Origin: Micromonospora_G sp044458865 | GTDB lineage: Bacteria > Actinomycetota > Actinomycetes > Mycobacteriales > Micromonosporaceae | Assembly: GCF_044458865.1 (NCBI RefSeq) | Contig: NZ_JBITIH010000010.1 | Span: forward strand, 124,001 to 188,000 | DNA: 64,000 bases | Direction of reading: 5' to 3' | Shown: in pieces, positions 48,250-56,902 of the stretch | Position numbering within the stretch: the first letter of the stretch is position 1 | Layout of the letters: every line of letters begins with the position of its first letter | Position numbers and translations under genes: made by a program | The notes under the pieces: generated by a model | What the model was told of the DNA's origin: nothing | Database searches by the model: none | What the model saw: only the letters and a program-made list of their open reading frames with translations

Positions 48250-48722
48250 CCAGCCCCTTCACTCGCGACAGCATCGAACGTGAGCAGCCCGGTACGGCCA
48301 CCGCGGAACTCAGCCAGGAGGCCCGCACCTTCAACTGGCTGCTGGACTCGTTCACCACCAACACCGCCGGCGTGGTCGAGGCGATCGCGGTCTCGTCCGA
48401 CGGATTGCTGATGGCGATGTCGGCGATCAAGGACCGGTCCAACGCGGAGCGACTCGCGGCGGTGGTCTCCGGCATGACCAGCCTGGCCGGCGGAGCCGCC
48501 AACTGGTATTCACTCGGCGGTCTGAACCGGGTGATCGTGGACATGACCGACGGCTACCTGCTGGTGAGTTCGATCAGTAGTGGCTCCGTACTCGGCGTGG
48601 TGGCCGACCGCTCGGCCAACCTGGGCACCGTCGCGTACGAGATGACGCTCTTCGCGGGCCGGGCGGGCAGTGCGCTCACGCCTCGGCTCATCGTCGAGTT
48701 GAAGAACTCCGTTCAGTCGTGA
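48246..48722 (+). CDS. Roadblock/LC7-domain protein, CvnB type
   Basis: This 158-residue protein has a roadblock/LC7 fold (FNWLLDSFTTNTAGVVEAIA, AVSSDGLLMAMS, NLGTVAYEMTLFAGRAG). In Cvn systems it is thought to modulate the GTPase or the kinase. It overlaps cvnA-type and cvnC-type genes by 4 nt on each side (ATGA, GTGA). Confidence 0.92.
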   Translation: MTSPFTRDSIEREQPGTATAELSQEARTFNWLLDSFTTNTAGVVEAIAVSSDGLLMAMSAIKDRSNAERLAAVVSGMTSLAGGAANWYSLGGLNRVIVDMTDGYLLVSSISSGSVLGVVADRSANLGTVAYEMTLFAGRAGSALTPRLIVELKNSVQS

Positions 48723-49207
48723 CCCGGCCCGCGGCCGGCGCCGGGCGGGAACCCGAGCCGGCCATCCGGATCCGCCCCTACCTCCAGGCGGCGTCGGCGC
48801 CGGGCGTGCCCGATCCGGAGATCGACAGCACGGACCCGGAGGCGTTGCCGGGCGTGGCCCCACAGGGTCTGCGGCCGTTCGTGCTCACCGCCGGTCGGGT
48901 GGACAGTGTCGATCCGGCGATCTGCCTGGAGACGCAGGTGACGGCCCGGCCGGACGGGCCGTCCTGGACCAGCCCGCCACTGGGGCGCCTGGCACCGGAA
49001 CTACAGGACATCGTCACGCTCTGCGCCGAACCGATGTCGGTGGCGGAGATCTCCGCTCGACTGCGGTTGCATCTCGGCGTGACCAAGATCTTGGTCGGTG
49101 ACCTCCGGGCCACCGGTCACCTCGATGTGCACACCTATGACATCGAGGATGCCCACGACCCCGACCTCATTCTGCGAGTGATCGATGGACTTCGTGCGAT
49201 CTCCTGA
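48719..49207 (+). CDS. DUF742 protein, CvnC type
   Basis: This 162-residue protein has RPYLQAASAPG, then FVLTAGRVDS, and a winged-helix-like C-terminal half (PLGRLAPELQDIVTLCAEPM, LGVTKILVGDLRATGHL), the standard DUF742 pattern. It is an expected partner of CvnB and CvnD. It overlaps the next gene by 20 nt. Confidence 0.92.
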   Translation: MTRPAAGAGREPEPAIRIRPYLQAASAPGVPDPEIDSTDPEALPGVAPQGLRPFVLTAGRVDSVDPAICLETQVTARPDGPSWTSPPLGRLAPELQDIVTLCAEPMSVAEISARLRLHLGVTKILVGDLRATGHLDVHTYDIEDAHDPDLILRVIDGLRAIS

Positions 49208-49970
49208 CTGGCCGACCAGCCCGACGGCCAGCTTCCCCGTGAACAGCGCGCCCAGCCGGTACGGCGGGCCAACCAGTCACGGCGGCGGGCCGGGTGGCAA
49301 CGGCGGCCCCGCCGGGTACGCCGGCCCCACCACCCCGGCCCGACACACGCGGCCGACCGACTACGGCGAACCGGCCGGTGCCGGCGGAGCCGCCCCCAGT
49401 CGTCCCAAAAGCGCACCGATCCCGGTGAAGATCCTTATCGCCGGTGGCTTCGGCGTGGGGAAGACCACCACGGTCGGCGCCATCTCGGAGATCGCGCCGC
49501 TGACCACCGAGGCGGAGATGACCGCTGCGGGGATCGGAGTGGACGATCCGGGTACCCGCTCGGAGAAGACCACGACGACGGTGGCGATGGACTTCGGCTG
49601 TGTCACGATCGACCGCAGTCTGAAGCTCTACCTGTTCGGCACACCGGGGCAGTCCCGGTTTGGTTTCATGTGGGATGACCTGGCCCGGGGCGCGCTCGGG
49701 GCACTGGTCGTCGTCGACAGCGCCCGGCTCGATGACTGCTACCCTGCGATCGACTTCTTCGAGCGCGCGAGACTACCCTTCGTTGTCGCGGTCAACGCGT
49801 TCGACGGGCAACTGGCCCACGATCTGGATTCGATCCGTTGGGCCCTGGCGATCGGCGAGCACGTGCCGCTGGTGCGGTTCGACGCCCGCGACCGGCTGTC
49901 GGTACGCGATGCCCTGCTGGTCGTCCTGGACCGCGCACTCGATCGAGCGATCCGGGAGCGGGAGACGTGA
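49188..49970 (+). CDS. Ras-like small GTPase, CvnD type
   Basis: This 260-residue protein has about 75 Gly/Pro-rich N-terminal residues, then a GTPase core: P-loop GGFGVGKTTT near residue 88, TTTTVAMDFG (switch region), G3-like FGTPGQ, and AVNAFDG in place of NKxD. It is the output GTPase of the conservon. The long disordered N-terminus is unusual; most CvnD proteins are about 190-200 residues. An internal start (near 49425) would give the short form, but no strong ribosome site is visible there. Confidence 0.9.
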   Translation, partial: DFVRSPDWPTSPTASFPVNSAPSRYGGPTSHGGGPGGNGGPAGYAGPTTPARHTRPTDYGEPAGAGGAAPSRPKSAPIPVKILIAGGFGVGKTTTVGAISEIAPLTTEAEMTAAGIGVDDPGTRSEKTTTTVAMDFGCVTIDRSLKLYLFGTPGQSRFGFMWDDLARGALGALVVVDSARLDDCYPAIDFFERARLPFVVAVNAFDGQLAHDLDSIRWALAIGEHVPLVRFDARDRLSVRDALLVVLDRALDRAIRERET

Positions 49971-50009
49971 GCCGGTGACCACGGCGTGGCGTTCGGAAGA
50001 GGTGGCGTG

Positions 50010-50621
50010 ATGCGAGGCGAACTGGACGACGCGCTGGCCCGCATGGCCAGGCGTGAGGAGTTGCTGCGACGGCGGGCCGCTCCGGCCGGGGAGAGCGCCG
50101 CGCCTGCGGGCGAGCCAGCCGGACCCACCGGTCAGGGCGTGCACCCGCCGGTGCCGGGCACCCGTTCCCCGAACGCCGGTCTGCGTCCACCGACACAGAC
50201 CGTCCACTCGTCGGCCGAGGCGATCCGATCGTCGCCCCGGTCCCTGGCCGACGGCTTCCGTCCCGCCGCCGAGGCCCCCCGGCCGCCGGCCGACCCGGTA
50301 CGCGAGGCGGCCGACGAGGTGGTCGAGGCGGTACGTCGGGTGCTCGCCCACCACCCGGGAGTGACGGTCAACCTGAGTGTGGAGCAGGGTGGTTCGCGGG
50401 CCGCGATCCGGGTCGGTTGGTCGGAGGGCATGGTTACGATGCTGCCGGTCAACGAGTCGCCCGCCGGGGTGGCGTCGTCGGAGCCGCCGGCCTGGCCGTT
50501 GTCGGTGCAGCCGATGCCGGCGTGGAGTGCCCCGGTCGACGAACGCCCTGGTGACTCGGCGGCCCGGCTGGCCGAGCTGATCCGACGCGATCCGTCACTT
50601 CTCGGCCGTCGGGACGAGTAG
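50010..50621 (+). CDS. Proline-rich hypothetical protein between cvnD and the AAA gene
   Basis: This 203-residue protein has a helical start (ELDDALARMARREELLRRR), a disordered Pro/Ala/Arg middle, a folded-looking segment of about 50 residues (ADEVVEAVRRVLAHHPGVTV, LSVEQGGSRAAIRVGW) and a C-terminal helix AARLAELIRRDPSLLG. No family is recognised. The ATG at 50010 is preceded by GGAAGAGG. It lies 39 nt after the cvnD stop and 20 nt before the AAA gene, so it is co-transcribed and may link the two. Confidence 0.72.
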   Translation: MRGELDDALARMARREELLRRRAAPAGESAAPAGEPAGPTGQGVHPPVPGTRSPNAGLRPPTQTVHSSAEAIRSSPRSLADGFRPAAEAPRPPADPVREAADEVVEAVRRVLAHHPGVTVNLSVEQGGSRAAIRVGWSEGMVTMLPVNESPAGVASSEPPAWPLSVQPMPAWSAPVDERPGDSAARLAELIRRDPSLLGRRDE

Positions 50622-50641
50622 CCGCCGGTTACGCTCGGTCG

Positions 50642-52939
50642 GTGGCCGAGCCCGATCTCATCCTCACCGCGAACCTGCGTTCGGCGACCCTGGACGCGCG
50701 CCGGGGGATCGTACGGCTACACCCGAGTGTGCTCGCCGCGCTGGGACTGCACCCCGGCGACCCGGTGCGGCTGACCGGTCGCCGGACCACGTCAGGAATC
50801 GTGGCCCGAGCCGAACCGGGCGCCGGGCGGGACCTGCTCCACGCCGACGACCTGTTGCTCGGCAACCTCGGAGTGCGCGCCGGTGACCCGGTGACGGTCG
50901 CGCCGGCACCCGTGGTCGCCGCCCGCCGGGTCGTCCTGGAGGGCCCGGCGGAGGTCGCGGCGGTCGTGTCACCGGAACTGCTCCGCCTCGCCCTGCTCGG
51001 CAAACTGGTCACGGTCGGCGACGACGTGTCCCTGTTACCGCAGGACGTGCTGCCCGACGTCACGGTCCGCCCGTTGGTCGAGGCCGCCCGCCGCAGCCTC
51101 GCGAACAGCATGGGGTACGCCTGGACGAGCACCCTGTTGACGGTCGCCGCCGCCGAGCCGGCCGCTGCCGCACTGGTCACCATGGACACGGTGGTCGGCT
51201 GGCCGGACCGTACCGGCTCGACCGGGGTGACCCGCCGCGACGCCGGTGCCGGTGGGGTGGCGACAGCCGCGCGGGTGGTCGGAGCGGTCGGAGCGCCCGG
51301 TGTGGCCGCGTCGTCCGGGGCTGCCGGGTCGACGGCGACGACACCAGCACCGGAACCGGCACCGAATCTGGAGGACCTGCCCGGCCTGCGGGACCAGGCG
51401 CAGGCACTGACCGAACTGCTCGACCTCGGCTTCCACCACGGCGAGGTGCTGGGCCGGCTCGGCACCACGGTCTCGCTCGGCGTACTCGTCACCGGTCCAG
51501 CCGGGTCGGGCAAGTCGGCGCTGGTCCGGGCGGTCGCCGGTGAGGTCGGGGCCCGGGTCGAGGCGGTCTGGGCGCCGGAGTTGGCCGCGCTCACCAACGA
51601 TGCGGCGGCCCGCCGACTGGAGGCGGCCACCACCTCCGTACGCGACCGGGGACCGGCGGTGCTCCTCGTCTCCGATGTCGAGGCGCTCGCCCCTCGTGAC
51701 CAGCCGGGCCCGTTGGCGACGGTGTTCCGGCAGTTGCTCACCGAGACGGTCCGCTCCGGGGCGGCGGTGGTCTGCACGACCAGCCGGCCGGAGGCGGTCG
51801 ACCCGTCGTTGCGCGCCCCGGACCTGCTCTCCCTGGAACTGGTCGTCCCGCTGCCGGACACCGCGCTGCGGCGTGAGCAGTTGACCGTCCTGACCCGGAA
51901 GATGCCGCTCGCCGAGGACGTACGGCTGGACGAGGTCGCCGCCCGTACGCCCGGGTTCGTCGCCGCCGACCTGTCCGCGCTGGCCCGCGAGGCCGGGGTA
52001 CGGGCGGCGCTGCGCCAACGCACCGAGCCGTCGCCGCTGGTCACGATGGCCGACTTCACCGCCGCACTGGAGGTGGTCCGGCCGACGTCGATGTCGTCGT
52101 CGACGCTACGGCTGGCCACGGTGACCCTGGACGACGTCGGGGACATGACGGAGGTGAAGCAGACCCTGACCGAGTCGGTGCTCTGGCCGCTCACCTACCC
52201 GGACACGTTCGCCCGGCTCGGTGTGCAACCGCCTCGTGGGGTGCTGCTCTACGGACCGCCGGGCTGCGGCAAGACCTTCCTGGTCACCGCGCTCGCCGGC
52301 TCGGGGCGGGCGAACGTGCTCTCGGTCAAGGGCGCGGAACTGCTCTCCAAGTGGGTCGGTGAGAGCGAGCGGGCGGTACGCGAACTGTTCCGCCGGGCCC
52401 GCGATGCCGCACCCACCCTGATCTTCCTGGACGAGGTGGACGCCCTCGCCCCGACCCGGGGGCAGGCCACCGACGGGGGAACCACGGACCGGGTGGTGGC
52501 GGCCCTGCTCACGGAGTTGGACGGGGTGGAGACGCTCCGCAACGTGATCGTGGTCGGTGCGACCAACCGACCCGACCTGGTCGATCCGGCACTGCTGCGC
52601 CCGGGTCGGTTGGAGCGGCTGGTGTACGTGCCGCCGCCGGACGTGTCCGGGCGGGCCGACATCCTCCGCGCGGTGGCGAAGCCGGTGCCGCTGGCGCCGG
52701 ACGTGGACCTGGCGGCGCTGGCGGAGTCCCTCGACGGGTTCTCGGCCGCCGACTGCGCGGCCCTGGTCCGCGAGGCGGCGCTGGCGGCGATGCGGGAGTC
52801 GCTGGCCGCGGCCACGGTCACCGCCGCCCACGTGGCCAGCGCTCGGCAGCGGGTACGGCCTTCACTCGACCCGGCCCAGGTCGCCTGGCTGGCCGCGTAC
52901 GCCGCCAACCGGGAGGGCAGCGCGTCTGTCGACCGTTAG
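50642..52939 (+). CDS. CDC48/p97-like double AAA+ ATPase
   Basis: This 765-residue protein starts with a CDC48 N-terminal double-psi-like region (RGIVRLHPSVLAALGLHPGD, VRLTGRR). Module D1 has Walker A GPAGSGKSAL near residue 284 but a degenerate Walker B VSDVEAL and no clear arginine finger. Module D2 is fully canonical: GPPGCGKTF near 537, IFLDEVDAL near 593, sensor GATNRPDLVDPALLRPGR. ATP hydrolysis is therefore likely concentrated in D2. Such ATPases unfold or extract proteins. An Ala/Gly/Thr-rich linker separates N and D1. It is the last gene of the Cvn operon. Confidence 0.9.
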   Translation: MAEPDLILTANLRSATLDARRGIVRLHPSVLAALGLHPGDPVRLTGRRTTSGIVARAEPGAGRDLLHADDLLLGNLGVRAGDPVTVAPAPVVAARRVVLEGPAEVAAVVSPELLRLALLGKLVTVGDDVSLLPQDVLPDVTVRPLVEAARRSLANSMGYAWTSTLLTVAAAEPAAAALVTMDTVVGWPDRTGSTGVTRRDAGAGGVATAARVVGAVGAPGVAASSGAAGSTATTPAPEPAPNLEDLPGLRDQAQALTELLDLGFHHGEVLGRLGTTVSLGVLVTGPAGSGKSALVRAVAGEVGARVEAVWAPELAALTNDAAARRLEAATTSVRDRGPAVLLVSDVEALAPRDQPGPLATVFRQLLTETVRSGAAVVCTTSRPEAVDPSLRAPDLLSLELVVPLPDTALRREQLTVLTRKMPLAEDVRLDEVAARTPGFVAADLSALAREAGVRAALRQRTEPSPLVTMADFTAALEVVRPTSMSSSTLRLATVTLDDVGDMTEVKQTLTESVLWPLTYPDTFARLGVQPPRGVLLYGPPGCGKTFLVTALAGSGRANVLSVKGAELLSKWVGESERAVRELFRRARDAAPTLIFLDEVDALAPTRGQATDGGTTDRVVAALLTELDGVETLRNVIVVGATNRPDLVDPALLRPGRLERLVYVPPPDVSGRADILRAVAKPVPLAPDVDLAALAESLDGFSAADCAALVREAALAAMRESLAAATVTAAHVASARQRVRPSLDPAQVAWLAAYAANREGSASVDR

Positions 52940-54171
52940 GGCGTCTCCTGGGGCCGGGCCGGCACGATCCGACGCCCCCGCTCGTCCGGGTTCGCCCCGG
53001 CCTCGGTAGAGCGCAGCCGTACGTCGGCAAAGTTGGCTCTCAGCCGGTCACGCAGCAGTCGGCTGACCGGTCGCTCGTAGACGATGGTCAGCGTCGCCGC
53101 GACGAGCGAGATGCCGACCACGACGCCACCGAGCAGCAGCCAGGGCGGGATGCCGCTGTCCCGGAGCCCGTGGATGACCTGCTGCCCGATCCGCTGGTGG
53201 AGGAGGTAGACCGGATAGGTGAGCAGGCCGATCGTGACCGCTCCCCGCCAACGGATCCACGAGAACCAGCCCAGCGCGACCCCGGTCATGACCAGGAGGA
53301 ACGCCATCAGGAGCAGGAACGCCACCGGATAGTGGGTGACCTTGCCGTCCACCCGCCTGGCCAGCGAGACGGAGCAGAGGATGGCGGACATGCCGAGCGT
53401 CGACCAGAGCAGGAGACTCGGACCGAAGCGGTGCATCAGATAGAGCGTCATGCCCACCACGAAGTACGAGGTGTACATCGGCTCGAAGATGATCTGCAGC
53501 AGCCGGGTCTCGCTGGCCTCGGCGAACACCCCGCCGATCGTCCAGACCGCGCAGAAGAGCAGCACCCGCCGGTACGCCACGCCGAACCAGACCACGATCG
53601 CGAAGAGCAGGTAGAACTTGAGTTCCACGATCAGGGTCCAGTAGACCGTGTCGACGCTCGGGAAGCCCAGCAGCCCCTGGAGCATGGTGAGGTTCGCGAG
53701 CACCCCGGGGATCGTGAGCTTGTTGTCGGCGGCCGGCCCGAGGACGACGACGGCCGAGGTCAGAAGCACGGCCATGACGTACATGGGCATCAGCCGGGTG
53801 ACCCGGGAGATGAAGAACTCCGAGAGCGTACGACCCCAGCCGCTCATGCAGATGACGAAACCGCTGATGACGAAGAAGAACTCCACGCCGATCCAGCCGT
53901 AGTGGAAGAACTGGCGGATCGGGTGGGTGAAGAGGGCCTCGGTGTCCGTACCCCACACCTTCGGCGGGGTCAGCAGGTGGTAGCCGACCACCAGCATGGC
54001 CGCCCCGAAGCGGAGCAGGTCGAGCACGTGGAGGCGGTCGTTCGAGCGGGTACGCGTGGCACGACGGCCCGGGTAAGCGGAGTCTGATCCCACCTGCTCG
54101 GCGGCGTCGTCGTGCGGCTGGGACGCGTCCGGACGCACACGTTCCTGGTACAGGCTGGGCGTGCTGTTCAA
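52936..54171 (-). CDS. Acyltransferase 3 family membrane protein
   Basis: This 411-residue protein has about ten predicted helices, with DLLRFGAAMLVVGYHLLTPP holding the conserved Arg-His pair, VEFFFVISGFVICMSGWGR, and a final GLLTYPVYLLHQRIGQQV. It is of the OafA/YrhL type, which moves acyl groups onto surface polysaccharides or secondary metabolites. The hydrophilic tails at both ends are not conserved. It converges on the AAA gene with a 4-nt overlap. Confidence 0.88.
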   Translation of the reverse strand: MNSTPSLYQERVRPDASQPHDDAAEQVGSDSAYPGRRATRTRSNDRLHVLDLLRFGAAMLVVGYHLLTPPKVWGTDTEALFTHPIRQFFHYGWIGVEFFFVISGFVICMSGWGRTLSEFFISRVTRLMPMYVMAVLLTSAVVVLGPAADNKLTIPGVLANLTMLQGLLGFPSVDTVYWTLIVELKFYLLFAIVVWFGVAYRRVLLFCAVWTIGGVFAEASETRLLQIIFEPMYTSYFVVGMTLYLMHRFGPSLLLWSTLGMSAILCSVSLARRVDGKVTHYPVAFLLLMAFLLVMTGVALGWFSWIRWRGAVTIGLLTYPVYLLHQRIGQQVIHGLRDSGIPPWLLLGGVVVGISLVAATLTIVYERPVSRLLRDRLRANFADVRLRSTEAGANPDERGRRIVPARPQETP

Positions 54172-54232
54172 GCTTCTCGTCTCCTGCCGGCCAAGCTACT
54201 GGCGGCGGAATCCTACCGGCCGGAGCGCCGGG

Positions 54233-54724
54233 TCAGCCGAGGCGGATCTGCGCCCGTACGACGTCGCCGTCGCGCTTGAGTTCGGCGCCGGCCCGGCGGA
54301 GCACGCTCAGGGCGGGGGTGTTGTCCACGGTGGTCTCGGCGGTAACCAGGCGGGCGCCGGCTCCGACCGCCTCGGCGAGCAGTAGACGGAGCGCGGTGGC
54401 GGCGATGCCCTGCCCCCGGGCCGACTTGCCGAGCCACATGCCGGTCTCCATGGTCGTCGGCTGGCCGTCACAGGTCATCCGAATCATGCCGACCACGTCG
54501 TCGCCGACCATGATCGCGAACATGGCGGTACGGGTCGCGCCGGTCAGGCCGTCGAACCTCGCCCGGTGGAACTCACGGAACGCCTCCCTGCGGGCGTGCG
54601 ACCAGCCTGCCGGGGCGTCGACCGGTGGCATCACGTCGTCCGGTTCCGCCTCTGCGGCGGCTACGGACAGCAACGGCTCCAGGGTCCGCTCGTCGATCGG
54701 CGTCAGTCGTACGTTGCTGCTCAC
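54233..54724 (-). CDS. GNAT family N-acetyltransferase
   Basis: This 163-residue single GNAT domain of the RimJ-like type has METGMWLGKSARGQGIAATA with the acetyl-CoA loop at about residue 105, then ETTVDNTPALSVLRRAG. The substrate is unknown. No terminator was seen. The 274 nt up to the phosphatase-like gene hold no feature I can support. Confidence 0.85.
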   Translation of the reverse strand: MSSNVRLTPIDERTLEPLLSVAAAEAEPDDVMPPVDAPAGWSHARREAFREFHRARFDGLTGATRTAMFAIMVGDDVVGMIRMTCDGQPTTMETGMWLGKSARGQGIAATALRLLLAEAVGAGARLVTAETTVDNTPALSVLRRAGAELKRDGDVVRAQIRLG

Positions 54725-54998
54725 GAAGCGAGTGTTCCCGCCCCGAACCCGAGTCGTCCACCGCTTTGCGCAAGGGTTGCCGTTCCGCCGTCACGCCCTG
54801 TCCGGTAAAACCCGCGCAAGACGCTGAACGGCCCTACCCACGGTGACCAAGGGGAGGACGGGGGCGTCGATCGGCGCGCTACCGGACCCGACGCGGCAAC
54901 CCGGGTTCGGCCACCCTCTGGGGGCACCATCGGCCGATCGCCACCGTCGACGGTTGCGGTACGTAACCAAGGTGGCCACCATCCGGTGGGCGCGGCGG

Positions 54999-55841
54999 TC
55001 AGCGGTCGAAGCGGCAGAGTGCGACGGTGGCGTCGTCGTACTGCTTGAACCGGCGCCGATCCTGCCCCTCAGCGGTGCCCTGCTCCGCGATCCGGACGCG
55101 ACGGATCAGCTCGCTCGGCCCCTCTGAGGTGAGCAGGGCGAGCAGGTTGTGCCAGTCGAAGAGACCCAGCTTGTCGACCGCGTACGACGCGCCGTCGGTG
55201 AGTAGCGCCGCTCGGCGTACCCGGTCCGGGCCGGTGAGCGAGAGCCCGCCGCCGATCGCGTGGTACGCCGCGTCCGGGTCGGCGGCGGCGACCCAGTAGC
55301 CACCCGGGGTGTTCATCTGCTGGCGCTGCCAGGTCACCGAGCGGCGGAACCGGGCCTGCGGGTCGGTATCCTCGCCGCCCGCCTTGCCGGCGAACGCGGC
55401 CGACTTCATCCCGACCATGGTGGTGTCGAGCCGGTCGTCGGTGATCACCTGCAACCGGCTGCCGAGGTCGACGACGAGCGGACTGTCGCAGAGGACCAGG
55501 TAGTCGACATGCTCGGCGCCCTCCCGGATCAGGCAGACGGTCGATGACGGCGTGCCCGGGTGCCCGAGGTCGCACCGGTTGCCGTGATCGCCGCGTACTG
55601 CGTCGATCGCGCCGGCCAGGATCTCCATCAGGGTGGCTCCGGGCTGGTCGGCGGCGACCAGGCCGATCCGCGCGGCGAGCCGGCGAACATACCACGCGGG
55701 GCCGTGTACGCAACCGGTGTCGAAGCCCTCCGGCACGGTCGCCCCGTCGAGCACGCCGACCAGTTGGCCGTACTGGAAGACGTGATCCTCGTTCGCCAGT
55801 CGGTCCGGTGCCGCCTGCGAGGCGGACCATACCTGCATCAT
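54999..55841 (-). CDS. PP2C-like protein phosphatase family protein
   Basis: This 280-residue protein has PP2C-like metal-site motifs: ANEDHVFQ near residue 18, VGVLDGAT near 30, LLTDGAS near 215 and terminal YDDATVALCRF. Middle motifs are diverged, so the catalytic class is probable rather than certain. Similar stand-alone proteins are common in Streptomyces and Micromonospora, with unknown targets. The start is ATG 55841; the next codon is also ATG. Confidence 0.75.
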   Translation of the reverse strand: MMQVWSASQAAPDRLANEDHVFQYGQLVGVLDGATVPEGFDTGCVHGPAWYVRRLAARIGLVAADQPGATLMEILAGAIDAVRGDHGNRCDLGHPGTPSSTVCLIREGAEHVDYLVLCDSPLVVDLGSRLQVITDDRLDTTMVGMKSAAFAGKAGGEDTDPQARFRRSVTWQRQQMNTPGGYWVAAADPDAAYHAIGGGLSLTGPDRVRRAALLTDGASYAVDKLGLFDWHNLLALLTSEGPSELIRRVRIAEQGTAEGQDRRRFKQYDDATVALCRFDR

Positions 55842-56049
55842 CCTGAGGTCTCCGGCTCTGCCGCGAGGCAGCGGGGCTGCGCTCGGTCGAAGGGGTTGTC
55901 GAAGAAATCTCGCCTTGACCCATGTCTACCCGAGCGGGCCCGCGGGCCCTTACCGAATGAGTCCCTTCCCACCACGCGGAATACCCGTTCGATCGGCGAA
56001 AGTACGTGCCGGCAACGGATATGAGAAACCCGAGAACGACTCAGCATTA

Positions 56050-56065
56050 CTGACGGTAACGTCAG
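56050..56065. promoter_or_regulatory. CTGACG palindrome upstream of a small membrane protein gene
   Basis: CTGACGGTAACGTCAG is an inverted repeat with 6-bp arms. A third half-site, CTGACGG, follows at 56070. It lies 58-73 nt before the ATG at 56123 and could be an operator. Confidence 0.4.
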
Positions 56066-56122
56066 GGACCTGACGGTGTGCCCGCCCGCGCCCGGGTGAC
56101 AACACCGCGAGAGGGGGGCCAG

Positions 56123-56338
56123 ATGCTGAGGAAGCTGCACGACATGGGTCTACGTTCAGACCACTGCTACATCGCCGGTTTTGCGAGTATCGCCCTGTCA
56201 TTCGGCTGTTGGCTGGCGTCCAAGCAGTTCGAGAAGGGGGCGGAGATCGACCGTGCGGACCGCTGGGGCATCTTCGTTGGCGAGTGGGCCCCCACCTTCA
56301 TCGCCCTCGGCAACGGCCTCCAGTCGTACGAGAAGTAA
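56123..56338 (+). CDS. Small one-helix membrane protein
   Basis: This 71-residue protein has one hydrophobic segment (YIAGFASIALSFGCWLAS, about 15-33), then a charged stretch EKGAEIDRADRWGIFVGEW and a second weakly hydrophobic part. GAGGGGGG precedes the ATG at 56123 at good spacing. Function unknown. It converges with the DUF3263 gene with 4 nt between them. Confidence 0.72.
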   Translation: MLRKLHDMGLRSDHCYIAGFASIALSFGCWLASKQFEKGAEIDRADRWGIFVGEWAPTFIALGNGLQSYEK

Positions 56339-56342
56339 GCCG

Positions 56343-56750
56343 TCAACGGCGGCGGGAACGGGACCTGGCGGCCCGGAGCCGGCGCAGTCTGCCGATCAGC
56401 AACGGTTCGGCGGCCAGTGCGGCCGGGTTGTCGAGCAGTCCGTTGAGGAGTTGGTAGTAGCGCGTCGCGGAGAGGTCGAAGGTGTCCCGGATCGCCTGCT
56501 CCTTGGCGCCGGCATGCTTCCACCAGCGCTGCTCGAAGGCGAGAATCTCCTGCTCCCGTGCGGAGAGCCCGGTTCCGGCGGATTCGTCCGGGGCCGGTCT
56601 GGTCTGTTCTGGATCTTCGGCTCCGAAATCGGCCTGATCGGGCGCGGTCCGATGTTCCGGACCGACCCGCTGTCCCGGTACGACCGGCGGTGCGAGCTGT
56701 TCGGCGTGGCCGTCGTCGTCGGTGGCTGGAGCGTCGGCACCCGGCTTCAT
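56343..56750 (-). CDS. DUF3263-domain protein
   Basis: This 135-residue protein has a variable acidic N-terminus and then the conserved DUF3263 core: LSAREQEILAFEQRWWKHAG, AKEQAIRDTFDLSATRYYQL, and a basic end. It looks like a small helical DNA-binding protein of actinobacteria; the targets are unknown. The ATG at 56750 is backed by GAGGAGCGCC. Confidence 0.9.
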   Translation of the reverse strand: MKPGADAPATDDDGHAEQLAPPVVPGQRVGPEHRTAPDQADFGAEDPEQTRPAPDESAGTGLSAREQEILAFEQRWWKHAGAKEQAIRDTFDLSATRYYQLLNGLLDNPAALAAEPLLIGRLRRLRAARSRSRRR

Positions 56751-56844
56751 GGCGCTCCTCACCGACCTCGCGAAACCGCACCCGCCGTACGGCCCCACCA
56801 GCCTAATCGCGCCTGGCCACAAGCGCATCAGGCGCCACGGCGAC

Positions 56845-56884
56845 ACCGTCACCACCCGGGCGGAATCGACCGGGTGGTGACGGT
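56845..56884 (-). terminator. Hairpin downstream of the ABC exporter operon
   Basis: ACCGTCACCACCCGG (56845-56859) pairs perfectly with CCGGGTGGTGACGGT (56870-56884) around GCGGAATCGA. It lies 19 nt after the stop of the permease gene on the minus strand. Confidence 0.85.
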
Positions 56885-56902
56885 CAGGTCAGGTCGGGCC
56901 GG

